From positions 55,440-119,439 of the forward strand of contig JAQTLV010000004.1 in NCBI GenBank assembly GCA_028714675.1: 64,000 nucleotides of DNA, written 5' to 3'. A program made the position numbers and the translations under genes. Position 1 is the first letter of the stretch; every line of letters begins with the position of its first letter. The stretch comes from Sulfurovaceae bacterium. Lineage in GTDB: Bacteria > Campylobacterota > Campylobacteria > Campylobacterales > Sulfurovaceae. The notes beneath the pieces are model-generated. The model was not told the DNA's origin, ran no database searches, and was given only the letters and a program-made list of their open reading frames with translations. Shown one piece after another: positions 9,511 through 18,894 of the stretch.

Positions 9511-10711
9511 ATCTATTCCCTCCTATATAAAGTTGATTTACTTGTTTTGTATGCAAAATTGTCCAAAGAGAAATTTCCTCTAAAACATTGGGGCAATCAG
9601 GTAGTTTAATTATAGCGAAATCAGCAAATTTTCCTACTTCTATAACTCCACAATTTAAATCTAAAATTTTAGCAGGGACGTTGGTAATGCTTTGTATTAA
9701 TTTATTGGAAAGGCTCATTAAATCATCATTGGCATGAAGCATCACAGCCGCTCTTAATTCATCAAAAATATTTAAAGACCAATTTGAACTAAGCCCATCA
9801 GTTGCTGTAGTCCATGGAATATTTAATTTGCATACATCAAGTATACCACATCCAAGAAGTCTATTTGATCTAGGACAATGTGCTACCGAGTGTTTTTTAC
9901 TCTCTATGTATGCTATATCATCAGAGCTTGCATTTGTGAGATGTATAAAATGGGTTGGGATATCATCAAATGCTTTTATAAATGATTTTTTTGTATTTAT
10001 GGGTTTTGCGATGCCAAAAAATTCATTATATAGATTATAAAATTCTCCATTCCCTTCTTCTATCCACTCTTTTTCCGCTTTGCTTTCCAACAAATGAGCA
10101 CTCAAGATAAATTTTTTCTCTTTTGCCAAAGAGATAGCTTTTTGTATTAGGATGGGGTGTGTTGAATATGGAGAGTGTATGGATATCGCTGTTTTAAATT
10201 TTTGGGAGTCATATTTTAGAGAATTTTCAACTCTTTTTATAAATAGTTCATATGAAGTTTCGCTATTTTCTTCTTTACTTCCAAGTATTTCATTAAAAAA
10301 CACAACTCTTTGCGGAGCATCTACACAAGTTTTTAAATCATTTCCGTTTGAACTTATAGCACCAAAGCTTGTAATTCCACTTTTTAACATTTCTTTAGAT
10401 GCTTTTTTCATATCATTTGTGGTACATTTTTGTATCATATCTGTATTTTTAATGACAGATTTTAGCCATGGTACAAAAGAGCCATACTTTAAACTCGTTT
10501 TATTGTTGGAAAATTCAAGATGAACATGACTATTTATAAATCCTGGATATATTATGGAGTTTTTGGGAGTATTTATAATCTCTGCTTTAGGATACATTTT
10601 TTTTAAAACATCAAGACTATCTATATTTTTTATGACATTATCAAATGCAATAGCTTTTTTTTGAATATAACCTTCGCTGACATAGATAAAGTCGGCTACT
10701 AATATTTTCAT
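9503..10711 (-). CDS. metal-dependent amidohydrolase, aminofutalosine deaminase-like
   Basis: TIM-barrel amidohydrolase of the chlorohydrolase/deaminase group. Metal ligands and active-site residues are recognisable: HVHLEF (HxH), IHSPYSTHP, AHLLESKAEKEW, THFIHL and TATDGLSSN with the conserved Asp. The epsilonproteobacterial members of this subgroup are usually named aminofutalosine deaminase family hydrolases, linked to menaquinone biosynthesis; substrate is not shown by sequence. The ATG at 10711 is chosen because an upstream in-frame ATG (10717) lies inside the AAGGATG ribosome-binding site. It is divergent to aroQ and overlaps sppA. Confidence 0.82.
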   Translation of the reverse strand: MKILVADFIYVSEGYIQKKAIAFDNVIKNIDSLDVLKKMYPKAEIINTPKNSIIYPGFINSHVHLEFSNNKTSLKYGSFVPWLKSVIKNTDMIQKCTTNDMKKASKEMLKSGITSFGAISSNGNDLKTCVDAPQRVVFFNEILGSKEENSETSYELFIKRVENSLKYDSQKFKTAISIHSPYSTHPILIQKAISLAKEKKFILSAHLLESKAEKEWIEEGNGEFYNLYNEFFGIAKPINTKKSFIKAFDDIPTHFIHLTNASSDDIAYIESKKHSVAHCPRSNRLLGCGILDVCKLNIPWTTATDGLSSNWSLNIFDELRAAVMLHANDDLMSLSNKLIQSITNVPAKILDLNCGVIEVGKFADFAIIKLPDCPNVLEEISLWTILHTKQVNQLYIGGNRYV

Positions 10712-10747
10712 AAACATCCTTGAAAATTAGGTTTAAAACTTTTTTGA

Positions 10748-10753
10748 TACAAT
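10748..10753 (+). promoter_or_regulatory. -10 hexamer of the aroQ operon
   Basis: TACAAT 35 bases before the aroQ ATG, in the 77-base divergent spacer. The downstream genes aroQ, the M24 peptidase, folK, flhF and mnmA follow with gaps of at most 5 bases or overlaps, so this may drive a five-gene operon. Confidence 0.5.
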
Positions 10754-10788
10754 CATACTAAAATATTTATAAGAAGGTAGGTTTTTAA

Positions 10789-11262
10789 ATGAAAATTACA
10801 GTAATCCAAGGTCCAAATCTAAATATGCTTGGCATTAGAGAACAAGGTGTTTATGGTTCAATAAAATTGGATGACATTCATGCTCAAATGGAGCAAATTG
10901 CAAAACAAAATAATGTAGATGTAGAATTTTTCCAAAGCAATTTGGAAGGTGAGATAGTAGATAAGATTCAAGAGTGTTTAGGGGATAGTGATGGAATTAT
11001 AATAAATCCAGCAGCATATACTCATACATCAATTGCAATTAGAGATGCTATAGCAGCAGTTAGTTTGCCTGCAATAGAAGTTCATTTATCAAATATTCAC
11101 CAAAGAGAAGAGTTTAGACATAAGTCTCTAGTGGCTCCAGTTTGTGCTGGTCAAATATTGGGAATGGGACCATATGGTTATCATTTGGCTATGATAGGAA
11201 TGGTGCAAATCTTGAATGAATTTGCTGCAATGAAAAAAGCTAGAGCAGAGGCACAAAAATAA
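10789..11262 (+). CDS. aroQ: 3-dehydroquinate dehydratase, type II
   Basis: Third step of the shikimate pathway: dehydration of 3-dehydroquinate. The family signature [16 protein letters not shown] (residues 8-23) carries the catalytic Tyr and Arg lid; [10 protein letters not shown] and the His-containing [15 protein letters not shown] match the substrate-binding segments. At 157 residues the length is normal. It has an AAGAAGG ribosome-binding region upstream. It is the first gene of a tight cluster. Confidence 0.97.
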   Translation: MKITVIQGPNLNMLGIREQGVYGSIKLDDIHAQMEQIAKQNNVDVEFFQSNLEGEIVDKIQECLGDSDGIIINPAAYTHTSIAIRDAIAAVSLPAIEVHLSNIHQREEFRHKSLVAPVCAGQILGMGPYGYHLAMIGMVQILNEFAAMKKARAEAQK

Positions 11263-11267
11263 TTTAA

Positions 11268-12296
11268 ATGAACTATCTGCTAAAAGATGAAAACTCTATA
11301 TATTATGAGTGCGGATATAGTTGTGATAATGCTATATTTGTTCAACTTGGGAGCGAATCATTTTTTATAACAGATGGTAGATATGAGCTTGACGCTAGGC
11401 TTGGATGTAGAGATGGTGTTGAGATAATTATAGATAGAGATTTGATTAGTGTCGCAAAAAGATTACTTATATCAAATAATATTAGAAAAATTACTATAGA
11501 TCCACAAGAGTTTAGTTTGTTTGATTTTAATGAACTATCTAGTGGCTTGGGTGTTGATATAGTGCTACATAAAAGTTTTTCCCAAAAAAAACGAATAATA
11601 AAAACACAAAAAGAGATATTGTTATTAAATAATGCTGCAAAATTAGGAAGTGAAGCTTTTGATAATTTTATATCAAATATGCAAACTAATATGCTGGGAT
11701 GCGATGAATTTAGATTGACACACTTTGCTAAAGAGTATTTGAGCTTCCAAGGAAGATATGAGCTTAGTTTTTCGCCAATAGTTGCCATAAATTCAAATGC
11801 GGCAAAACCCCATGCAACTCCAACAGACACCAAATTAAACAATAATGATTTACTTCTTATAGATGCGGGTTTAAAGTTCGAGAGATACTGTTCTGATAGA
11901 ACAAGAACTATAAGTGTAAAAGATAGTACAAATTGTTCTTTGTCTCAATATTTTGACAGTCAAGAGAAGCAAAAAGTATATGATGTTGTTCTTAAAGCTT
12001 ATAATAGTGCCATAAAAGAAGCTAGAAGCGGCATGAAAGCAAATCAAATCGATAAAGTCGCACGAGATATTGTAGATAGTCATGGATTTGGAGATTATTT
12101 TGTTCATTCTACTGGACATGGAGTCGGTCTTGATATACATGAATTGCCTGTAATTTCTTCTAAATCAGAGACCATCATAGAAGATGGAATGGTTTTTACG
12201 ATTGAGCCTGGAATTTATTTACCAAATGAATTTGGCGTAAGGATAGAGGATACTGTCGTTATGAAAAATGGCAAAGCGGAGATTCTGGGTGTTTAA
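11268..12296 (+). CDS. M24 family Xaa-Pro aminopeptidase
   Basis: Pita-bread metallopeptidase of 342 residues, likely removing N-terminal residues ahead of proline. Metal ligands are visible in order: LLIDAGLKFERYCSDRTRT (two Asp), HSTGHGVGLDIHE (His), IEPGIYLP (Glu) and RIEDTVV (Glu). The N-terminal creatinase-like domain (1-125) is reduced compared with E. coli PepP. It starts 5 bases after aroQ, and its stop overlaps the start of folK. Confidence 0.9.
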   Translation: MNYLLKDENSIYYECGYSCDNAIFVQLGSESFFITDGRYELDARLGCRDGVEIIIDRDLISVAKRLLISNNIRKITIDPQEFSLFDFNELSSGLGVDIVLHKSFSQKKRIIKTQKEILLLNNAAKLGSEAFDNFISNMQTNMLGCDEFRLTHFAKEYLSFQGRYELSFSPIVAINSNAAKPHATPTDTKLNNNDLLLIDAGLKFERYCSDRTRTISVKDSTNCSLSQYFDSQEKQKVYDVVLKAYNSAIKEARSGMKANQIDKVARDIVDSHGFGDYFVHSTGHGVGLDIHELPVISSKSETIIEDGMVFTIEPGIYLPNEFGVRIEDTVVMKNGKAEILGV

Positions 12297-12777
12297 AATA
12301 ACTAAGATAGGCAATGATAACTATAAAATAAAAACTTCACACTACCCATATATTTCGAACAATAAACATAGCAGAAACATAGCCCTTTTGGGAATCGGTG
12401 GAAATATAGGAGATGTAAATAGAAGATTTGAACATCTTTTTTGGTTTTTAAAACGAAGTGGATTTGTAAAAATTTTACAAACATCACCTATTTTAAAGAA
12501 TCCACCATTTGGATATAAAAATCAGCCATTTTTTTATAATGCCGTTGTGCTTGTGGATACAAAGTTGACACCATTAGAGTTACTTCGTTTTATACTCCAT
12601 GCAGAAAAAAAATTTGGAAGAAAAAGAAGTTTTAAGAATGCACCTAGAACTTTAGATATAGATATGATAAAATATGGAAAACTAATTATAAATAAATCTA
12701 ATCTTATATTGCCACATCCTTTTTGGGGTGCGAGAGATTCTGTTTTGCTACCATTAGCTTGGATGAAAGGGGTTTAA
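12289..12777 (+). CDS. folK: 2-amino-4-hydroxy-6-hydroxymethyldihydropteridine pyrophosphokinase
   Basis: HPPK, which transfers pyrophosphate to the pterin in folate synthesis. The core motifs are present: LLGIGGNIGDVNRRF, the YNAVV strand, and RTLDIDMIKYG with the metal-binding Asp pair, then LPHP. A GTG start at 12289 is preferred over an upstream ATG (12268) because GGAG lies 7 bases ahead of it, giving 162 residues and only an 8-base overlap with the M24 gene. There is an N-terminal extension of about 30 residues before the HPPK fold. The folK-flhF order is one I recall from Campylobacter. Confidence 0.92.
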   Translation: MFKITKIGNDNYKIKTSHYPYISNNKHSRNIALLGIGGNIGDVNRRFEHLFWFLKRSGFVKILQTSPILKNPPFGYKNQPFFYNAVVLVDTKLTPLELLRFILHAEKKFGRKRSFKNAPRTLDIDMIKYGKLIINKSNLILPHPFWGARDSVLLPLAWMKGV

Positions 12778-12778
12778 A

Positions 12779-13930
12779 ATGAATGCTGAAACTTTTTTGG
12801 GTAATGAAATAATCGAAATATATGAGCAGATACATTCTAAGTATCCAAATGGTGTTAAGTATATATCAACTAAACAATTAATTGATAACGACAGAATTAG
12901 ATATTCAATATCTTTTATACCAACAGTAGAAACAGATAGTATTTTAGAGCTCGGCAATATAGAAATTCATCCTATCGATGAGTATCCAGAAGATTTTTTA
13001 AATATCATGAAAGGTCTTGAGCAGGAACTAACAAATATAGAGGATTATTCAAATACAGATAGTGTTGAAAAAGATTTTGACCAAGAGTTGACCATCATGG
13101 AGGATATTGTATTAAATGTAGATGCACCAAAAGAGTCTTGCGTTGAAATAATGCAAAGAGAATTGGTAAAAAGAGGTATTGATGAAATATGGCTTAAAAA
13201 TACAATTAATAAGTTGATACAGAGTGATATAACAGAAGACAAAAATCTTATTATGAATTTTATTTTAGATGAATTGGAAGCAAATTTTACATTTGTAGAT
13301 GATATAAAACAAAAACCAAATATACTGATGATGGTAGGACCTACTGGCGTTGGCAAGACCACTTCTATAGCAAAAATGGTATTGAATTTCAAAGATGATA
13401 TTCAAAGTGATAATATTGCACTTATAAATTTAGATCAAAATAGATTAGCAGCAAGTGAACAGTTAAAAAGTTATGCATCTTCGTTTGATGTAGATTATGC
13501 CGATTTGCATGAAGAAAATGAGTTTATTTCACAACTAGATGAATATAAAAATAAAGAATTAGTTTTTGTTGATACTGGTGGAATATCACCATTTGATATC
13601 AAAAAACTTGTAGATACAGTTTCATTTATCACTCAAGCATCAAAATACAATATTAGTTTAGGATTGGTATTGTCAGCTACTTTGAAAAAAGAAGATTTAG
13701 AAAGAATGTATGAGAACTTTTCTTTTTTAAGTATAGATTATTTGATTATTACCAAATTTGACGAAACGGCAAGCATTACAGGGCTTGCAGATTTCTTGAC
13801 AACTTGCGGTACGCCAATGTATTATTTTTCTGTGGGACAAGATATACATGATAATCTAATCCCAGCATCTAGTGAATACCTAAGAGACAGACTTGCAAAA
13901 GAGTGGCAAAATATAGCGTGTAAAAGCTGA
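12779..13930 (+). CDS. flhF: FlhF-like SRP-family GTPase
   Basis: 383 residues with an acidic variable N-terminal half and a C-terminal SRP-type GTPase NG domain. The P-loop is [12 protein letters not shown] (near residue 184); the G4-like TKFDET is present. G2/G3 positions are altered: [13 protein letters not shown] where FlhF usually has TLDxYRIxAxEQL, and [10 protein letters not shown] where DTxGRS is usual. Known FlhF places the polar flagellum. Here the expected partner flhG and fliA do not follow; mnmA does instead, and no flagellar gene is in the window. It may be relocated or serve a polarity role unrelated to flagella. Confidence 0.78.
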   Translation: MNAETFLGNEIIEIYEQIHSKYPNGVKYISTKQLIDNDRIRYSISFIPTVETDSILELGNIEIHPIDEYPEDFLNIMKGLEQELTNIEDYSNTDSVEKDFDQELTIMEDIVLNVDAPKESCVEIMQRELVKRGIDEIWLKNTINKLIQSDITEDKNLIMNFILDELEANFTFVDDIKQKPNILMMVGPTGVGKTTSIAKMVLNFKDDIQSDNIALINLDQNRLAASEQLKSYASSFDVDYADLHEENEFISQLDEYKNKELVFVDTGGISPFDIKKLVDTVSFITQASKYNISLGLVLSATLKKEDLERMYENFSFLSIDYLIITKFDETASITGLADFLTTCGTPMYYFSVGQDIHDNLIPASSEYLRDRLAKEWQNIACKS

Positions 13931-13932
13931 GA

Positions 13933-14955
13933 ATGAAAAAAAAAGTTATAGTAGGAATGAGTGGTGGAATCGACTCTAGCGTAACAGCAATCCTTTTACA
14001 AAAAGCTGGATATGAAGTTGAAGGTGTATACATGAAGCTTCATGATAAGCCAAACTATCATGAAGAAAATTTTTCAAAAGTAGAGCAAGTAGCGTCAAGT
14101 TTAGGAATAAAAGCTCATTTTTTAGATTTGAGTAATGAATTTAAAAAAGATGTTTATGACTATTTTGTATCTTCTTACAAAGAGGGGCTTACTCCAAATC
14201 CATGTATTGTATGCAATAGAAGTATCAAATTTGGCAAAATGCTTGAATATGCAAAAAGCATAGGAGCAGATTTTATTGCAACTGGTCATTATGTCAGATG
14301 TGATGGCAAATCTATATCAGAGGGTGTTGACAAGAGTAAAGATCAGAGTTATTTTTTAGCACAAATTGATAAAAATGCTTTACCTAACATTATCTTTCCA
14401 CTCGGAGGGTGGGTAAAAGAAGATGTAAAAGAATTTGCAAAAAACTACGATTTTTTATCTCGTATTTCAAGTTCCAACGAGAGTTTAGAGATATGTTTTG
14501 TTGAAAATACATATTTGGAAGTTTTAGCCAAACATATGAATATAGATATGGAAGGTGAAACGATAGATAGTAGCGGAAAAGTTGTGGGAACACACAAGGG
14601 TTATATGCATTATACGATAGGAAAAAGAAGAGGTTTTTTTGTGAATGGTGCGCATGATCCACACTTTGTTTTGGATATAAAACCAGAGTTAAATCAAATA
14701 GTTGTTGGCAAAAAAGAGGAGTTAGAGGTAAAAAAAATTCAAATCAAAGATATTTCTCTAATCTCTGATGTTGGAGATAATTTTGAATGCAATGTAAAAG
14801 TTAGGTATAGAACAAATGCAACACCAGCTACAGTATCCATGCAGGGAGATAAAGCAACAATCATATTTAAAGAGAGTGTTTTTGGTGTAGCACGCGGACA
14901 GATTGCAGCTCTTTATGATGGTGAGAAGCTACTTGGTGGCGGGGTAATAATATAA
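13933..14955 (+). CDS. mnmA: tRNA-specific 2-thiouridylase MnmA
   Basis: Forms s2U34 in tRNA Lys/Glu/Gln. The PP-loop is [11 protein letters not shown] (near residue 8). Catalytic cysteines are in [10 protein letters not shown] (about 95-98) and in SLEICFVEN (about 191). The C-terminal beta-barrel parts match the family. At 340 residues it is slightly shorter than E. coli (368). It starts 2 bases after flhF, so it is in the same operon. Confidence 0.95.
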   Translation: MKKKVIVGMSGGIDSSVTAILLQKAGYEVEGVYMKLHDKPNYHEENFSKVEQVASSLGIKAHFLDLSNEFKKDVYDYFVSSYKEGLTPNPCIVCNRSIKFGKMLEYAKSIGADFIATGHYVRCDGKSISEGVDKSKDQSYFLAQIDKNALPNIIFPLGGWVKEDVKEFAKNYDFLSRISSSNESLEICFVENTYLEVLAKHMNIDMEGETIDSSGKVVGTHKGYMHYTIGKRRGFFVNGAHDPHFVLDIKPELNQIVVGKKEELEVKKIQIKDISLISDVGDNFECNVKVRYRTNATPATVSMQGDKATIIFKESVFGVARGQIAALYDGEKLLGGGVII

Positions 14956-14988
14956 GACTTTAAAAACATATGTTTATCAATCTTTGGA

Positions 14989-14994
14989 TATAAT
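14989..14994 (+). promoter_or_regulatory. -10 hexamer of the prs promoter
   Basis: TATAAT 32 bases before the prs start, in the 71-base gap after mnmA. A GGAG ribosome-binding site follows at about 15014. Confidence 0.55.
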
Positions 14995-15026
14995 GTAATA
15001 AATATATTTTAACGGAGATTTACCTA

Positions 15027-15962
15027 ATGGGTGGATATATGATTTTTTCTGGTACTGCAAATGAAGAGTTGTCAAATGAGATAGCAAAATATTTAGAAAT
15101 GCCACTTTCAAGTGCAACTATAAATCGTTTTTCTGATGGCGAAATAAATGTACAAATTGCACAAAGTGTAAGAGGAAAAGATGTTTTTATAATTCAGCCA
15201 ACTTGTGCACCAGCAAATGATAACTTAATGGAGTTATTGATAATGACTGATGCATTAAAGCGTTCATCTGCAAAGTCAATTACAGCTATAGTTCCTTATT
15301 ATGGATATGCCAGACAAGATAGAAAAGCAGCTCCTAGAGTTCCAATTTCTGCAAAACTAGTTGCAAATCTTATGGAAGTAGCAGGGATAACAAGAGTAGT
15401 AACGGTAGATCTTCATGCTTCTCAAATCCAAGGATTTTTTGATATACCAGTAGATAACTTATATGGTGCTATACTTTTTGTAGATTATATAAAATCCAAA
15501 AAATTTAAAAATCCAATTATTGCAAGTCCAGATATTGGCGGAGTTGCAAGAGCTAGATACTTTGCTAAAAAACTAGGTCTTGATATGGTGATAGTTGATA
15601 AAAGAAGAGAAAAGGCGAACGAATCAGAAGTTATGAATGTTATTGGTGATGTAGAAGGAAAAGATGTCATACTTATAGATGATATGATTGATACTGCTGG
15701 TACTATGGTTAAAGCAGCAGAAGCTTTAAAAAAATTAGGAGCTACTAGCGTAATGGCTTGCTGTACACATCCAGTACTTTCAGGTCCTGCATTTGATAGA
15801 ATAGAAAATGGTTCATTGGATGAATTGATAGTTACAAATACAATACCTATGCAACATACTTCAAATAAAATAAAAATGCTCTCTACTGCACCAATGCTAG
15901 GAGAAGTAATAAGAAGAGTTTATAATAATGAGAGCGTAAATTCTCTGTTTGATGGAAAGTAG
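15027..15962 (+). CDS. prs: ribose-phosphate pyrophosphokinase
   Basis: Makes PRPP from ribose-5-phosphate and ATP for nucleotide, histidine and tryptophan synthesis. It shows the two-half PRTase fold, with VDLHASQIQGFFDIPVDNLYG and the PRPP loop VILIDDMIDTAGTM. At 311 residues it has the normal class I length. A GGAG site lies 9 bases before the ATG; an internal ATG (15039) gives a family-like start too, but has no ribosome-binding site of its own. Confidence 0.96.
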   Translation: MGGYMIFSGTANEELSNEIAKYLEMPLSSATINRFSDGEINVQIAQSVRGKDVFIIQPTCAPANDNLMELLIMTDALKRSSAKSITAIVPYYGYARQDRKAAPRVPISAKLVANLMEVAGITRVVTVDLHASQIQGFFDIPVDNLYGAILFVDYIKSKKFKNPIIASPDIGGVARARYFAKKLGLDMVIVDKRREKANESEVMNVIGDVEGKDVILIDDMIDTAGTMVKAAEALKKLGATSVMACCTHPVLSGPAFDRIENGSLDELIVTNTIPMQHTSNKIKMLSTAPMLGEVIRRVYNNESVNSLFDGK

Positions 15963-16035
15963 AATTTATGAATAGTAAAGATTTATTAGAATATTTAATT
16001 TAGATATAAAAATCGTTTTTTAAAAGGAAAGATAT

Positions 16036-17844
16036 ATGGCCAATGTGCCACAAAGTAATATAAGAAATTTTTCAATTATAGCTCATATAGATCATGGAAA
16101 ATCAACTCTAGCAGATAGAATAATCCAAGAGTGTGGTGCTATAAGCGATAGAGAAATGTCAGCTCAAGTCATGGATACTATGGATATAGAAAAAGAGCGT
16201 GGTATAACTATCAAAGCACAAAGTGTTAGGCTTGATTATGTAAAAGATGGGGTTCCATATGTATTAAATCTCATAGACACTCCAGGTCATGTTGATTTTT
16301 CTTATGAAGTAAGTAGATCTTTGGCTTCAAGTGAAGGGGCATTGCTTATCATTGATGCAGCACAAGGTGTTGAAGCACAAACGATAGCAAATGTATATAT
16401 AGCTATTGAAAATAACCTTGAACTGCTTCCAGTTGTAAATAAGATAGATCTTCCAGCTGCTGATCCAGATAGAGTACTAGCTGAGCTTGAGCATGCAATT
16501 GGTATTGATGCTACGGAGCATTGTTTGGTTTCTGCTAAAACAGGGCAGGGGGTAAAAGATCTAATCGATACAATTGTTGAAAAAATACCAGCACCAAGTG
16601 GGGATGAAAATGCTCCAGCAAAAGTACTTATTTATGATAGCTGGTTTGATAATTATCTTGGTGCTTTGGCACTTGTTAGAGTTTTTGAAGGAAGTCTCAA
16701 AAAAGGTCAAGTAGCAAAAGTAATGGGAACAAAGAGAGAGCACCAGATTCTTGATCTTATGTATCCACACCCACTAGCACCAACAAAGACGAGTGAGATA
16801 AAAACTGGCGAAGTTGGTATAGTGGTTATGGGGCTAAAAAATGTGGATGCCCTCATGGTTGGAGATACTATAACAGACGCCAAAAATCCTACCGCTAAAG
16901 CTATTGAAGGTTTTTCTCCAGCTAAACCTTTTGTATTTGCAGGAATTTATCCTATTGAAACAGATAAATTTGAAGACCTTAGAGATGCACTTAATAGATT
17001 GAAATTAAATGATAGTTCTCTTAGTTTTGAGCCTGAAAGTTCTATGGCTCTTGGTAGTGGTTTTAGAACAGGATTTCTCGGAATGCTTCATATGGAAGTA
17101 GTAAAAGAGAGATTGGAGAGAGAATTTGACCTTGATCTCATAGCAACTGCTCCAACTGTTGTTTATGAAATATTGAAAACAAATGGAGAGAAGGTTGAGA
17201 TTCAAAATCCAAGCGAATTACCAGAACCTCAAAAAATAGATACTATTTTTGAGCCATATGTGAAAGCTACGATTCTTACTCCACAAGAATTTGTAGGAAA
17301 TTTAATAAAGTTACTAAGCGATCGTCGTGGAATACAGATAAAAATGGATTATCTGAATGAAACAAGGGTTTTACTTGAATATGATATTCCTATGAATGAA
17401 ATCGTTATGGATTTTTATGATAAGCTAAAAAGCACTACAAAGGGCTATGCAAGCTTTGATTATGAGCCAATAGGGTTTAGGCCTGGAAAACTTGTAAAAC
17501 TCGATATAAAGGTTGCTGGAGATATAGTTGACGCGTTATCTATTATTGTTCCAGAAGAAAAAGCTAGAACAAGGGGTCTTTCTTTTGTAAATCAACTTAA
17601 AGAGCTTATTCCAAGACAACTTTTTGAAGTTGCAATACAAGCTAGTGTAGGCAATACAGTAATTGCTAGAACAAATGTTAAATCTGTTGGAAAAAATGTA
17701 ACTGCAAAATGTTATGGTGGAGATATAACCAGGAAAAGAAAGCTTTTGGAAAAACAAAAAGCTGGTAAAAAGAGAATGAAATCAATTGGTAAAGTTGATG
17801 TGCCACAAGAGGCGTTTATGGCAGTGCTAAAACTAGATAGTTAG
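16036..17844 (+). CDS. lepA: elongation factor 4 (LepA)
   Basis: Translational GTPase that back-translocates or rescues ribosomes. G1 is [14 protein letters not shown]3 is DTPGHVDF and G4 is [10 protein letters not shown]. Domains II, III and the EF-G-like V follow, and the LepA-specific C-terminal domain ends in a Lys/Arg-rich tail ([18 protein letters not shown]). At 602 residues the length is standard. AAAAGGAAAG precedes the ATG. Confidence 0.97.
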   Translation: MANVPQSNIRNFSIIAHIDHGKSTLADRIIQECGAISDREMSAQVMDTMDIEKERGITIKAQSVRLDYVKDGVPYVLNLIDTPGHVDFSYEVSRSLASSEGALLIIDAAQGVEAQTIANVYIAIENNLELLPVVNKIDLPAADPDRVLAELEHAIGIDATEHCLVSAKTGQGVKDLIDTIVEKIPAPSGDENAPAKVLIYDSWFDNYLGALALVRVFEGSLKKGQVAKVMGTKREHQILDLMYPHPLAPTKTSEIKTGEVGIVVMGLKNVDALMVGDTITDAKNPTAKAIEGFSPAKPFVFAGIYPIETDKFEDLRDALNRLKLNDSSLSFEPESSMALGSGFRTGFLGMLHMEVVKERLEREFDLDLIATAPTVVYEILKTNGEKVEIQNPSELPEPQKIDTIFEPYVKATILTPQEFVGNLIKLLSDRRGIQIKMDYLNETRVLLEYDIPMNEIVMDFYDKLKSTTKGYASFDYEPIGFRPGKLVKLDIKVAGDIVDALSIIVPEEKARTRGLSFVNQLKELIPRQLFEVAIQASVGNTVIARTNVKSVGKNVTAKCYGGDITRKRKLLEKQKAGKKRMKSIGKVDVPQEAFMAVLKLDS

Positions 17845-17852
17845 AGAAAAAA

Positions 17853-18299
17853 ATGGGCTGGTCTATACATCTTCACTTAATATCCGCCATTGCATGGATT
17901 GGTGGAGCTGTATTTATGTTTGTACTTGGTATTTTTATGCGAGATAAGAGAGCGCAAAAGGAAGTTTACCCTAGAATAGGTCCGCTTTTTGGCTATTATC
18001 AAATAGTTGCACTTTTGATTTTAGTTGCAACAGGTTTATTTATGATTTCTCAAAATGGACTTTTAACTCTTTTGCTTAGTGGAGATACAAGCGAAATAGT
18101 GCTAACTTTGCAAAAAAAGCTTATTTTGGTAGGCTTCGTTATAATATTGACCATAATTCATTTTATTATTGCATATAAAACAAATGATTTTGAACGAACA
18201 TTTTGGCAAAATATAATTTCTAGAGCCTCATCATTACTTATATTTTTTATTAATTTATGGATACTGCATTATGCCATCATAATTAGACATTATTTGTGA
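17853..18299 (+). CDS. CopD-like integral membrane protein
   Basis: 148 residues with four predicted membrane helices. The first (HLHLISAIAWIGGAVFMF) has the His-containing pattern of CopD/DUF2269-type proteins, and a second conserved-looking His occurs in HFIIAY; these could bind copper or haem, but that is inference from the family. It starts 8 bases after lepA and is followed after 7 bases by the ComF-like gene. Confidence 0.6.
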   Translation: MGWSIHLHLISAIAWIGGAVFMFVLGIFMRDKRAQKEVYPRIGPLFGYYQIVALLILVATGLFMISQNGLLTLLLSGDTSEIVLTLQKKLILVGFVIILTIIHFIIAYKTNDFERTFWQNIISRASSLLIFFINLWILHYAIIIRHYL

Positions 18300-18306
18300 G
18301 AAGATT

Positions 18307-18882
18307 ATGAGATGCCTAAGTTGTCAAAAATTATCATTTAGGGCATTTTGCAAAGAATGTGAAAATTCTCTCTTGAAGCCTAATATTACAAAAAGAGTTA
18401 TTGGTACACTTGATGTGTATAGTTTTTATAAATATTCCACTATAGAAACTATGCTTTTGACTAAACATACAAATTTGGGCTATAGAGTTTTTTCTGCAAT
18501 ATCAAAAATAACATTTAAATCTTTTATAAATGAATTTGTTTCAAACGATAAAAGAAAAATATATGTAGTTGGTATAGATGAAAAGGTAAAAAATGGATAT
18601 TCTCATGTAGCAATTTTGACAAACTCTATGAAAACAAAGTATTCAAAAGTGCTCCAGGCTTCTCTATTGTCATCTAATAGTATTAAATATTCTGGCAAGA
18701 CTTTGCAATTTCGACTAGAAAATCCAAGAAATTTTATCTATAATGGCAAAAAAAATATCGATGTAATTTTAATAGATGATATAATTACTACTGGAGCTAC
18801 ATTGCAAGAAGCAAAAAGTGTTTTAGAAAAAAGCGGCATTAATGTCCTTTTTGCTCTTACATTAGCGGACGCACAAGAATAA
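18307..18882 (+). CDS. ComF-like phosphoribosyltransferase domain protein
   Basis: 191 residues. An N-terminal CxxC...CxxC zinc finger (MRCLSCQKLSFRAFCKECE) precedes a PRTase fold ending in the PRPP-binding loop VILIDDIITTGATLQEA. This is the ComF/GntX layout, involved in DNA uptake or use in naturally competent bacteria. It is somewhat short and diverged in the middle. No other competence gene is adjacent. It lies between two membrane-protein genes in one direction. Confidence 0.8.
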   Translation: MRCLSCQKLSFRAFCKECENSLLKPNITKRVIGTLDVYSFYKYSTIETMLLTKHTNLGYRVFSAISKITFKSFINEFVSNDKRKIYVVGIDEKVKNGYSHVAILTNSMKTKYSKVLQASLLSSNSIKYSGKTLQFRLENPRNFIYNGKKNIDVILIDDIITTGATLQEAKSVLEKSGINVLFALTLADAQE

Positions 18883-18894
18883 AAGAGGGGATTT

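Noticed and set aside
10712..10717. Two-codon upstream start for the amidohydrolase
   Set aside because: That ATG is part of the AAGGATG ribosome-binding site of the ATG at 10711.
12268..12288. Upstream ATG for folK
   Set aside because: It lacks an SD and increases overlap with the M24 gene; GTG 12289 has GGAG 7 bases ahead.
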